Source: Coemansia sp. RSA 1804 (lineage: Eukaryota; Kickxellomycota; Kickxellomycetes; Kickxellales; Kickxellaceae). Taken from it: a stretch of 36,518 bases of DNA. The notes under the pieces were generated by a model, which was not told the DNA's origin, searched no databases, and saw only the letters and a list, made by a program, of their open reading frames with translations. Both the position numbers and the translations under genes were made by a program. This document shows, piece by piece, positions 27,744-36,518 of the stretch; the stretch's first letter is position 1; each line of letters begins with the position of its first letter. The stretch spans positions 1 through 36,518 of the forward strand of contig JANBTH010000096.1 of NCBI GenBank assembly GCA_027578815.1. The letters run 5' to 3'.

Positions 27744-29886
27744 TGTTAACGGTGCTCTTAGCCTTGCAAATAAATGAAATAAAAAGATCGGAGAGGAGGG
27801 AGTTTGTTCCTTGTTTGTTTGCTATTGCTTTCTTTCTTGTTAAAGAGCAAAAAACACTGGGAAAAAATAATAGGGGGTTTGTGTGAGGGAAGAAAAGTTA
27901 TAAAAAAAGGGGGGTGTTTTGTTGTGTGTCTGTTTCTCTGATATATATAGAATGTTCCCTTCTTCAAAGAAAAATACAGAGCTGGAGAGAATACCAACTG
28001 CTTAAATAACAACCAGTCTGAAAAGAGGGGGCGAGTGTGAGTGAATTGTTATACCTTTCTTCCACCAAATAAAACAACAAATGTTGCTGCATATATAGCT
28101 AGGATTTTTGGGAAAAATAAAATGTAACGGAATTTTAAGAAAAATGTGTGTGTGAGGCTTTTGTTATTATGCGCTGTTGGTAGGAGTTACAGTTGCAAGG
28201 AAAAAAATACACATGAGGATGTGGCTTTTTTTTGCTCCCTTGCTTTTGCCAGAACGCTTGGTTCTCAAAAAGGATAAATGAAAAAAGTTTAAAAAAGAAA
28301 AATACACACGCTGGGAGGCTTTTATACACGGTTCGCTATTATCCACCGAGTGAGACAGAGAGAAAAGGCGAGAAGGAGAGGAAAAATAAAAGAATAAATA
28401 AATAAAAAAGTACAACCTTTTCCTTTTCCAAAAAAGGAGGAGAAAAAATAGAAAAGAAATTGTAACCGTGAAAGCCACAATATATACCACATTTGGCCTG
28501 ATTGAAGAATAAAGGTGAAATCGCAGATAACATGTAAAATGGCCCAGCAAAATTGATAAAACCGTTTGTAAAGAGTTGGGAGAGGGGGTAAACAAAGGCT
28601 TGTCTGGGTTTGAAAGCACCCCCCTCTTCGTGATTTGCAAGCCAACATCACCAGCCCTGGCTGGCAATCGCTCAGCTTTTCTTTTTTTTGATGGCACGGA
28701 CAAATGGACGCCTTTTGCGCGCATGTGTGTATTTTTGTCCCTTATCACAAAAAGACACAAATGTACACATTTCCACCCCCCCCTTTTTTTCTCCTTTTGC
28801 GGCCGAGTGCCTTTTGGTCACAAGAGACCGTGATGATAGCGATGGTGATGATGCTTGCAATCCTCTTTTGAGAATAGTGTAAAAAGGATGTCTGACAGAA
28901 AGGCAAAGCAAAGGGAAAGCAAAGGGAATGTGTGTGTGATGTGGTGAATGGCTGGGAAGATCAGTCAGACAGCTTGTGACCAATCTCTTTTTCCCCAGAT
29001 GTCTGCAAATCGATGGCCATGCAACATGTATCCGAATCCACGCTCTGCTCTGCGCTGTGCTGCGCTGTTGATGTTGATGTTGACGTTGACGTTGACGTTG
29101 ACGTTGACACTGTTGTTTGGCCTTCATTTGTTGATTGTGGAAACGCAATCAACCTAGCATATCCGACACATGCGAGGGCTTTTGTGCCTGTGCCTGTGCC
29201 TGCAAAAGAAAAGGCGCTTGTCTGTTTACTTTCTTGGACCTTCTAACATGCGGCGCACGCCTTTGCTTTCTTTCCTTTTCACATCTGCACTCTATGAATG
29301 AATGAATAATGAATGGACTGATGGCCAATCTTGCTCTGAGCCATAAAAATAATCAAAGCACGATTACATTATTAGAGTAAACCAAAGAATTGGACTACAA
29401 TTTAAACGATTACCATATTGTGCTGGTACCCTATTATTTGTGGTTTTTGTATATGAGATAGGGGGCGGATGTTTTCTGCTGCTGCTGTTATTGTTGTTAT
29501 TCAAAAATAATCAAAATAGAAAGGCACATACCTCAATATTGCCTTTTTTAGAACATGTACCAGGCACAAGCCTCTGGCGCTTGTTTTTCCTTCTTTTTCA
29601 TCAAGAACCTCTTTTAGATATCAGCCAGCAAATAATGGCAAAGTGTTCTGCTTGTTCTGCTTGTCGTTCGTCTGCTTTCAGCACACCCTAAAGAATTGCC
29701 ATGGTCCTTTATTTTTTGGGTTACTTATTGTTCTCTTCCTTTTTTCCCGCATAGGCTTTTGAATGATGAGGAACAAGAAAGCTAAAGCATAAATGAATTT
29801 AGTGCCATATTCTCTTGAAATAAGGGGTAATTGGTTTTACATTGTTTGTTCGTTCATTTGTTTGTTTTATTTAGCTTTTGGTTCAT
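27744..29886. other. 2.1 kb gene-free, low-complexity region
   Basis: A/T-rich, with many A and G homopolymer runs and short frames that fail to look like protein. A hexamer repeat lies at 29067-29108. It contains the promoter and 5' UTR of the Ser/Ala-rich gene and the 3' flank of the next minus-strand gene. A noncoding transcript cannot be excluded. Confidence 0.5.
29067..29108. repeat. (GTTGAY)7 minisatellite
   Basis: Seven hexamers: two GTTGAT, then five GTTGAC. Not inside any gene that I can support. Confidence 0.85.
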
Positions 29887-31032
29887 TTACAGCAGTTGAA
29901 TTGCAACATTGGTAAACCCACGGTGATTGTTTGGTTTGGTACTGTGACCTAGTGCTGGCTCAGAGGATCTTGTATGGAGTCTTGGGTTTATCCGAATCTC
30001 CTCCCGCTCCGACTGCGTCTTGCTCAGTATCGCCGGCCTTTGTTCGCCAATGTCTGCTGTTGTTGTTGGTCGTACATTTTTGCTGCCAAACAACCCTGCC
30101 CACATCAGCCGACCTTTTGTCTTTGTTCTTGGCTGCTCCTTGACTTTATTCTCAGTGTCTTGAGGAACCCCTGGTAAGTTCTTTGTTCGTGCTGCATCCA
30201 CCATTGTACCTGCTGCTGCTGCTGTAGCTGCTGCCGCTGCTGATGTTTTTGTAGTTGCTGTTGTTGGTGGTGGCGATGCTGCTGCTGCTGCCGCTGCGTA
30301 GCGTGCATTTGCTCGGTACGAGTTTATGAATGACTGCGAGTCAAGTGTTGGCTTATTGTCGCCAACGCCAGCAAATCTGACCCGTGCAGTTACCGCCATG
30401 CCACCAGCAGCGTCGGCATCCTTGGAAACAGGGCGAGGAATGTGCGATACTCTTTTCGCGGGTTCCGTGGCTTCACGCGGGTTGCCAAATGACTCGCCGC
30501 TGTCTCCGCGTGTTGTTGGTGTGGGCGGAAGCGAGCCGGAGGCAAAGTTGGGCGGCTCCTCGGTTAGCAGCGTCACGTTAAGCGGTGCCAGCGGCAGATT
30601 CTTCAGCGACTTTGCTGGCTGCAGCTCTGGTGACAACGGCGGACTCAGCGCCCCGAGCAGCACACTATGTCTGCTCCTCACCGACAGCACGTCGTCGTAG
30701 TCCAGAATATAGTGGTTGATGTATCTCAGCAGTCGCTTTTCGCGGCCCACAATGTCGGTCTTTAGCACCGCTATTCTGTCGCCGTTGGCCTCGGCCCTCT
30801 CGTACGCCTTTTCCAGCGCTCGTTTCTGCGAAAGAATCCCCGTCCGCATGCTGCGCGCCTTTGTTATGTGTATCCAGTAGTTTGGGTCGATTGCCGGCGG
30901 TGTCCAGATGTACTCGTTGCTGCTGTCTTGGCCGTCCATTAGGCTGGCCGCGGAGGAACTGCACGATGACGGCGAATGCGGGCTGGGCTCTCTGTGCGTC
31001 ATAACCGCATAGCCGCCGATAGTTGCTGCCAT
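29887..31032 (-). CDS. Largely disordered protein with an N-terminal helical motif, unknown function
   Basis: 381 residues; not recognised. An ordered-looking segment near the N-terminus reads YIWTPPAIDPNYWIHITKARSMRTG and continues as a charged helix LSQKRALEKAYERAEANGDRIAVLKTDIVGREKRLLRYINHYI (about 41-110), followed by DYDDVLSVRSRHSVLLGALSPPLSP. The rest is Pro/Ser/Thr/Ala-rich, with poly-Ala (about 245-275) and basic patches near KVKEQPRTKTKGRLMWAGLFG and REEIRINPRLHTRSSEPALG. Many SP/TP sites (SPPLSP, PPTPTT) could be kinase targets. The well-kept helical segment and consistent codon use through 1.1 kb support a real gene. Some such proteins are polarity or septation adaptors, but nothing here proves that. 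Confidence 0.65.
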   Translation of the reverse strand: MAATIGGYAVMTHREPSPHSPSSCSSSAASLMDGQDSSNEYIWTPPAIDPNYWIHITKARSMRTGILSQKRALEKAYERAEANGDRIAVLKTDIVGREKRLLRYINHYILDYDDVLSVRSRHSVLLGALSPPLSPELQPAKSLKNLPLAPLNVTLLTEEPPNFASGSLPPTPTTRGDSGESFGNPREATEPAKRVSHIPRPVSKDADAAGGMAVTARVRFAGVGDNKPTLDSQSFINSYRANARYAAAAAAASPPPTTATTKTSAAAAATAAAAGTMVDAARTKNLPGVPQDTENKVKEQPRTKTKGRLMWAGLFGSKNVRPTTTADIGEQRPAILSKTQSEREEIRINPRLHTRSSEPALGHSTKPNNHRGFTNVAIQLL

Positions 31033-32891
31033 TTGCTCTTGTCCACCTCTTTTTTAATCTTTTGCCGCTGTATCGCTTACTGGTTGTTAGAGAAGTAACA
31101 GGCCTGTTTATCGTAAAGAAAAGAAATTTTCGTCAAACTGTTTACAAATAGAAATATAAGGGCATATACACGTACATCAACATAAACATAAACACGCTGG
31201 CAATGCCTACATGAAACAGAATAGTGCAAAATGAAAGAATGATGAAGAGAGAAAGAAAAAGAGACTATGAATACAACAATTTAGAGCACACATTTATTGT
31301 ATCTCGGGGTTCCTCCCTTTTTCCTGTGGAATTTTTTGTTGCACTGCCACGCTTTGTCAGCTGCCAACTACTTTATCAGCAGTTCAAATGAAGTGGATGA
31401 AAAAGCCGAGGAATAAAACATTAGACGAGAAAAATAATAATACAAAGCCTATTTTCTCATGCCTCGCTTTTTTTTTTCGAATCATGATGTACTTGAATTA
31501 GGATCGGCGATAGCACTATTGCTGCATCCAAATAATTTGGTGCAACTCGTGAAATCTCAAAAGAGCGAGCAAGAGAACCATACACTTTCCATGCTACCTC
31601 ACGCTGCAAATCTTGAATCACTTTCCATCATTGCTGAAAGCAAGACGTTCAATGCACATGTGGTATATTTTTTCGGTGATCGTCCAGCAAAAAGCCTGCT
31701 TTCTGTTTCCTTTCAGACCACATGCAACAAGACGTCTTTTTTTAGGAATGTGTCTGTACATCCTTGTGAACATGTGCTTTCCCACCACCAGCACTCAAGA
31801 AGGTTGGTGTTCGTTGCCTGATCAGATGCGGATCCAGCAGAATAGGCAGTTGGGATACATGAACCCATCATGAAATGTTGCTGCTTTTCCTACAGGACAG
31901 AAGTAAGTGTGATTTTGCTTTTCTTGGAACCTGGGTGGTTAGCGATACCATAGACCTCGGTCTGCTCTATCCTTTCTCGCGTCTTCTTTGTTCAAAGCAC
32001 TCTTTGTGGAGAAATGCAGTGAATAACAAAGCCCGACCATTTCAGGGGCATAATTAGATTAGAAGCATATCAGCATATATTTCATTTGATGCTGCATTTT
32101 CTTTTTAGTTTTTGTTTGAAAAAGATACTTTCTTCTTTTACCAAAAGAAATAAAAGTTCATTTCCTTTCTAAAAGGCACTATACGTCCTTTTGCAATGAG
32201 CCCTTTCCACCCCCTTTTTTCCATCCCTTTCGTTGATACATTGAAGGGGGAGTAGGAATTATGGTTAGGCGTTTATTTTTTGTTTTTTGACAGGTTTGTT
32301 ACCTTTTTCATTTTTCATTTTTCGTTTTCTGTTTCTCTTCTTTTTCGTTTTTTCCGCATCTATTCCGGTCTATCGTTCTATTGTACATTCGTTCTCGTTT
32401 TCTTTTTCTAAATCTTCTAACGCTCTTGTTGCCTATTGCACGCACTATACCATAAAGACGACTAGGAGAGTCTGCCACTTGTAACACTGCGACGGCAACA
32501 AGAAAAACTGAGCGAAAAATCGAGACCTAGCACGCTTAAATAGGAAAGCAAAAGGCTTACACATACAAGCCACAGCCGTTGTTTATTATTTGACACGCAA
32601 TACCAGCGACCAGGTAGTCTAGGTGTGTGAGCGGGTGAAGAAGGAAAGGAGGCTTTACACGTTCCTGTTGGTGGCTTGCTAAAGATAATAGCAACATAGA
32701 CCAGCCTTGAACGTCCGTTACTTAGAAGAAAGGGAGCACTATCCCACGCGACTCGTTTTGGTGTTCTCCTTTTGGTGTTCTCCTTTTGGAAAGGCAGATT
32801 GAATCAGAGCGGAGGAATAGTAGAAACAACAGAACGCAAGTAAAAGAGAGAGTAGGTATTCTTGTTCACACTCCGGTGGAGCACAATATAA
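31033..32891. other. 1.9 kb divergent intergenic region
   Basis: Shared upstream region of the minus-strand unknown gene and the plus-strand Pro/Cys-rich gene. Frames at 31459-31821 and 31613-31873 overlap each other and show no conserved-looking segments. Long T/C-rich tracts occupy 32100-32420. No gene is called. Confidence 0.45.
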
Positions 32892-33413
32892 ATGAACCAG
32901 TATGGAACGCAGACAGGCACTGTTGGGCCAGGAGGGCTGGGCGTACCCGTGCCCCAGGACACCACATATCAGCAGTATCCGCCAATGAGCCACAACCAGC
33001 AAGGATTCCATGCCAGCTACGCCGCCGGAAGTGGCGGCATCGGCCAGCCAGTGCCACCAGCGCCAATGCCACCGCAGCAGTCGTTTGGGCCGCCACCTTC
33101 TGTCGCTCCTCCGCCCTCCAGACCTCCTGCCGGATACACGCCCACGATCATGCCTGACCGCCCGAATACGGGTCCCGGAAGACTCAGCCGCCCTCCCACT
33201 TCCGTGTCCCGAAGACGCTCCGACTCTCAGAACAACAACAACCACTACGGCCACCTGGTCTCCGAAGACCCGCTTGGCGATATTCCTTGCAGCGGCGCTG
33301 CCTGCAGTGCCTGCTGCAAATACAACACTATAGGCTGCATCCTCTGCTGCAATGGCTGGCTGCGGCTCTGTGGCGGCGGAACCAGCATAAAGGATATTCT
33401 TGGAATGAAGTAA
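32892..33413 (+). CDS. Pro/Gln-rich protein with a cysteine-rich C-terminal module
   Basis: 173 residues. The N-terminal 105 residues are Pro/Gly/Gln-rich and disordered (QPVPPAPMPPQQ, PPPSVAPPPSRPP), followed by a basic SRRRSDSQNNNN patch and then a compact module GDIPCSGAACSACCKYNTIGC-type segment with eight cysteines in 28 residues (C-x4-C-x2-CC-x6-C-x2-CC-x6-C), including two CC pairs. The layout resembles small CYSTM-like membrane-associated proteins, whose clustered cysteines can be palmitoylated, but here 13 residues follow the last cysteine and I cannot confirm the family. A metal-binding role is the alternative. The ATG overlaps a TATAAAT sequence (32887-32893), so either that is not the TATA box or a first exon lies upstream; the start is less certain than the rest. 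Confidence 0.65.
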   Translation: MNQYGTQTGTVGPGGLGVPVPQDTTYQQYPPMSHNQQGFHASYAAGSGGIGQPVPPAPMPPQQSFGPPPSVAPPPSRPPAGYTPTIMPDRPNTGPGRLSRPPTSVSRRRSDSQNNNNHYGHLVSEDPLGDIPCSGAACSACCKYNTIGCILCCNGWLRLCGGGTSIKDILGMK

Positions 33414-33964
33414 TAATGTTCCATCTCTTTCATCTTATCCTTTCAAACAGCGAGTGGTAATTCCACCGTTCTTTTTATTTGGTCAGTTGATTGCCTAGTC
33501 TTGTACACTTTAATTTAATAATATATTAACAGAACGTAAATTATAGACTCTACCCTACCAGTGTAGTATGTCGCAATAGTCGACAGATATGAGCTTAGCT
33601 TGACTGGGACAGCAATTTTTTTCTATTCTTAATGACTTTTATTGTTTCCCTAATTTGGTAGCTGTATTTTCCAAAACTTTATTAATTTTTTTGAATAGAC
33701 TACGTTTATATCCTATTAGCCAAATTTTGCCTATATTGCGACATTAGTTTATCCAGAATGCCTGTATCAACATCCGACGTCACATATATAAAGGTCAACG
33801 GTTTATCCACCATTTCTCCAGTTTTCATACCTTCCCTATCAATCGATATACATTCATCAAATATAGATCCTCGTCTGCTTTAAGTTGTGCTGACCGGGCC
33901 TTGACTAGAAAATTAAAGAAAAATTTAAAGTAGAAATCCACTTCAATAACAATACTGCATCAAG
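33414..33964. other. Intergenic region upstream of the small orphan gene
   Basis: 551 bp, AT-rich; contains the TATA element at 33785-33794. No other gene is seen. Confidence 0.5.
33785..33794 (+). promoter_or_regulatory. TATA element of the small gene at 33965
   Basis: TATATAAAGG, about 175 bp before the ATG. The same TATATAAAG core is found upstream of orphan genes A and B. Confidence 0.5.
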
Positions 33965-34234
33965 ATGACAGATTTCAAATTTGATGTTTTTGAGAAAGAC
34001 AAAAAGAAGCCACGCCCTAGATTCTCCCACTCGTTCACTGGAAATGAATCTATTCGTGCTGCAATTACCGCACTTGATGAGGCAAACAAACTTAAGAGCG
34101 TCCGGTATTTTGCAGTTACTCCCGATGACAAGCCGTTTCCTGCAACTTTGAGTCAATACAAACAAACGCATGGTGACCTTGTTGTTCTAGTTGCAAACGA
34201 AATGAAAGACAAGCTAGATGAGCTAGCTAAATAG
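33965..34234 (+). CDS. Small charged orphan protein (89 aa)
   Basis: Not recognised. It starts MTDFKFDVFEKDKKKPRPRF and continues with SFTGNESIRAAITALDEANK (helix), KSVRYFAVTPDDKPFPATLSQ (probable strands and loop) and a final helix VVLVANEMKDKLDELAK. Balanced composition, a mix of helix and strand, and a clear ATG in an A-rich context support a small globular cytosolic protein. No cysteine, signal peptide or membrane segment is seen. Base composition is AT-rich like orphan genes A and B, unlike the adjacent NDUFAF5 gene. It could also be the only surviving exon of a larger gene, since no splice signals were identified. Confidence 0.6.
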   Translation: MTDFKFDVFEKDKKKPRPRFSHSFTGNESIRAAITALDEANKLKSVRYFAVTPDDKPFPATLSQYKQTHGDLVVLVANEMKDKLDELAK

Positions 34235-34712
34235 AAATATCATTCTTAGAAGAGAGAAATAGAGAAACCTCAATATGAAAGAGAATATAGCATGACCAGA
34301 TGTAGCCCTTGTTTCTTAGAGTTTTCAAACATATGGTATAAGAATTAAAACATCTTTAATAGATTTCTTATTCTAAAAAAGTAATATGGCAAGGAATTAA
34401 CTGCTAGATGCGTAAAAATGGTGTGATGAATAACTTTTAAAGTGTATCTCCGAGTTGATATTGCTTTTTGTGTAAATCAATCGTCACCACTAGCCGCAAT
34501 CACCAAGGGCATTTTTTACATCATCTCACACGCGTTTCGCCCATTGTCGAAAAATATTTTTTGTCTTTTAATCTATATCACAAAACAATCATTTTTTTGC
34601 ATTTCTGTTCTGGACATTTATCTATGAGAAGACTCTTTTCACTTTCCAATTTCCCCTGTTTTCAATGTCTTGATTCCGTTAAAAGTAATTCGAAACTCGC
34701 AAGCGAACTATA
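34235..34712. other. Intergenic region upstream of NDUFAF5
   Basis: 478 bp, AT-rich. Short frames in it show no protein-like character. Confidence 0.45.
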
Positions 34713-35789
34713 ATGAAAATGAGGCCGATTACTCGTTGTCTACGTTTATCAGCGACTGTTCGGAACACGCGTATTGGAACAACAGCGTGTAGTAGTGGCT
34801 ATAGAGCATACTCATCCGGGTCTGAAACAGGAGGAGGGGGAACAGGAAGAGAAAGGGCAAAAGAGTTTATAGAAAAGGCTCCAGCGCCCTTCCAAGTGTT
34901 TGACCGCAATGCGAAACGCATGCAAAGAGATCGGGCAGCCTCGCGTGCGCAGGATAGCAGAGAGGTCGATTACCTGCGAGACGAGGTAGCAGCAAGGGTG
35001 GCAGATCGGCTGTTGGACATTAAGCGGAGATACCACACGGTGGTGGAGATAGGCGCCGGGTGCGGCCATTTGGCAAAATACGTGGACGACGATATGATGG
35101 ACAGGCTTGTGATGTACGAGATGGCAAAGGTGCCGCTGGAACGGGATGCCGGTAAAGAGTACCAGGTTGATGTGCAGAGGCATCAAGGCGATGAGGAGAC
35201 GCTTGAGTTTGAGCCAGAGTCTGTTGATGCTGTGGTTAGCAGTCTGTCGATGCACTGGGTCAATGATCTTCCCGGCATGCTGATCCGGATCAGAAAGGCC
35301 CTGGTTCCGGATGGCGTGTTTATTGGAGCGATGATTGGCGGCGACAGCTTGTTTGAGCTGCGCACTTCTCTGCAGCTGGCCGATCTGGACAGAGACGGAG
35401 GTATTGCTGCGCGTGTATCGCCGCTGACAAACACAAGGGACGTCGGCAGCCTACTCAACCGCGCAGGGCTGACGCTTTCCACCATCGACATCGATAACAT
35501 TGTTGTGAACTACCCATCCATGCTGCATTTGGTGAGCGATATCAATGCGATGGGCGAAGGCAACGCGGTGGTGCAGCGACTGTCTTTAATTAAGCGCGAC
35601 ACATTGCTTGCGGCGTCCGCAATATACAAGGAGATGCATGGGAACGAGGATGGATCTGTTCCGGCGACGTTTCAGATCATTTATATGATTGGGTGGAAAC
35701 CTGATCCGTCGCAACCACAGCCGCTGCCACGTGGGTCGGGAGAGGTTTCTCTTGGCAACATGTTTGATTCAACTTCACACAAGCTGTGA
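34713..35789 (+). CDS. NDUFAF5: Complex I assembly factor NDUFAF5, mitochondrial (arginine hydroxylase)
   Basis: 358 residues from ATG 34713; ATG 34719 is an equally good start two codons on. NDUFAF5 is a class I methyltransferase-fold protein of the mitochondrial matrix that hydroxylates an arginine of the complex I subunit NDUFS7 early in assembly. Seen: N-terminal Arg/Ser/Thr-rich presequence without acidic residues (1-35), APFQVFDRNAKRMQRDRAA (57-75), which is a family signature, the SAM-type glycine motif VVEIGAGCGHL (110-120), SSLSMHWVNDLPGML (176-190), and LVPDGVFIGAMIGGDSLFELR followed by the family-typical C-terminal NYPSMLHLVSDINAMGEGN and TFQIIYMIGWKPDPSQPQP segments. Its presence implies a complex I-bearing respiratory chain. 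Confidence 0.94.
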   Translation: MKMRPITRCLRLSATVRNTRIGTTACSSGYRAYSSGSETGGGGTGRERAKEFIEKAPAPFQVFDRNAKRMQRDRAASRAQDSREVDYLRDEVAARVADRLLDIKRRYHTVVEIGAGCGHLAKYVDDDMMDRLVMYEMAKVPLERDAGKEYQVDVQRHQGDEETLEFEPESVDAVVSSLSMHWVNDLPGMLIRIRKALVPDGVFIGAMIGGDSLFELRTSLQLADLDRDGGIAARVSPLTNTRDVGSLLNRAGLTLSTIDIDNIVVNYPSMLHLVSDINAMGEGNAVVQRLSLIKRDTLLAASAIYKEMHGNEDGSVPATFQIIYMIGWKPDPSQPQPLPRGSGEVSLGNMFDSTSHKL

Positions 35790-36518
35790 GCAACTGTAGC
35801 CACAGCATAAAAATATTCTGTCTGTCCTTGTTCTCCATTCATCCAGAGAAAAACAAAATAAAAACAAGAAGCTGACAAGGTGTCTCAATTTCTTTTTTTT
35901 GTGGTTGCAAAGTGTCTGATGACGAGTACAGGAGGATTCGTAAAACCGTTGCAATAGTGCTTATAGAAGCAGATCGTCCAGATCCCGCCCGTCTTGTGTT
36001 GCTTGCGTCATTGCCTGCGTGATCGACAACCAAATGTCTGGCATTGTTCATTTTAAAACACAATTGTCTGGCTCACGTGGTCCAACAAGGTCCAAAAAAG
36101 TAAAAAAGTATGTGTTGGTTGCATTGGCTCTTTTAATGTCCGCCTTCTGTTGGAAAGCTCCACCTCCTTTCCTTTGTGCGATTTTGCGCTGGTCTCTGCT
36201 AATGCACCATCTCCCAAGCATACTTTGTAATTGGCCTGACTCTTTTTTCATTTTATTCTATTTTAAAAAGTCATCCCGACCAGGCATAAGAGCAAAAAAG
36301 AAAACAGAACCACTCTCACATGAACAAGATGTTTCAGGAAAAAAAGCGACCGCTTGTTTTCTTTTTTTTTGTTTTCTTGAGAATATGAAAAATAAAAACA
36401 ACAACGACAGGGTGCAAACAATACAAAGGGGCCATTTTATAATGTCGTTGGGGAAGTGCATCTGAACAGTAGTCACATGCATTAAAGCTGTTATCTAAAG
36501 TACCATGACACCACCGTG
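35790..36518. other. Right edge, no gene seen
   Basis: 729 bp. After the NDUFAF5 3' UTR the sequence is AT-rich with T and A runs. A frame at 36019-36465 lacks protein-like features. A gene could begin beyond the window. Confidence 0.45.
35857..35862 (+). terminator. Candidate poly(A) signal of NDUFAF5
   Basis: AATAAA 68 bp after the stop codon, in an A-rich context. Sequence match only. Confidence 0.45.

Noticed and set aside
28135..28833. Overlapping frames on both strands in A/T-rich DNA
   Set aside because: Products are dominated by Phe, Lys and Ser from homopolymer runs; no coding evidence.
31459..31873. 120- and 86-codon overlapping plus-strand frames
   Set aside because: They compete for the same DNA and neither has protein-like conserved segments or a recognisable domain.

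Overview
This window is nuclear DNA from a fungus. The genes are mostly intronless, spaced by a few hundred bases, and carry eukaryotic markers: small Tim, peroxisomal AAA-ATPase, prefoldin, DRG1 GTPase, Beclin/ATG6 and NDUFAF5. Two families point to fungi in particular: a FunK1-type kinase remnant and a duplicated domain that I match to DUF8032. The mix of GC-rich, almost intronless housekeeping genes with a complex I assembly factor and FunK1 suggests an early-diverging lineage such as Kickxellomycotina (Coemansia-like). That placement is inference. I saw no rRNA, tRNA or CRISPR array by eye.

Layout. 0.7-9.3 kb: TIM13 (+), PEX1 (-, two exons), a 1.2-kilo-residue protein with tandem DUF8032-like domains (+), and prefoldin subunit 2 (+). 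9.3-12.1 kb: an AT-rich island with two paralogous 69-residue orphan genes (-) that share a TATA element and an upstream block. 12.1-15.8 kb: a membrane-anchored protein with three thioredoxin domains and a lipid-droplet hydrolase (both -). 15.8-18.8 kb: a second AT-rich island with a 5'-truncated coding remnant and a FunK1 pseudogene enclosed by a perfect 16-bp inverted repeat. 18.8-27.7 kb: a GC-rich block with DRG1/RBG1 (-), a CRAL-TRIO protein (-), ATG6 (+), a second CRAL-TRIO protein (-) and a Ser-rich unknown (-). 27.7-36.5 kb: a gene-sparse stretch with an unknown disordered protein (-), a Pro-rich protein with a Cys-rich tail (+), a small orphan gene (+) and NDUFAF5 (+).

Shared roles. 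Several genes concern organelle biogenesis and membrane lipids: TIM13 and NDUFAF5 (mitochondria), PEX1 (peroxisome), the thioredoxin protein (ER), LDAH (lipid droplets), and ATG6 with two Sec14-like proteins (phosphoinositide-dependent trafficking and autophagy). There is no operon logic. Neighbours interact mainly through shared promoters (PEX1 with the DUF8032 gene; the first CRAL-TRIO gene with ATG6) and close tail-to-tail ends (TIM13/PEX1; ATG6/second CRAL-TRIO).

Most worth following: the TIM13 in which both inner cysteines of the twin CX3C motif are serine; the paired orphan genes with their duplicated promoter; and a TTAACATTTGAT-type motif that brackets both an orphan gene and the FunK1 remnant.
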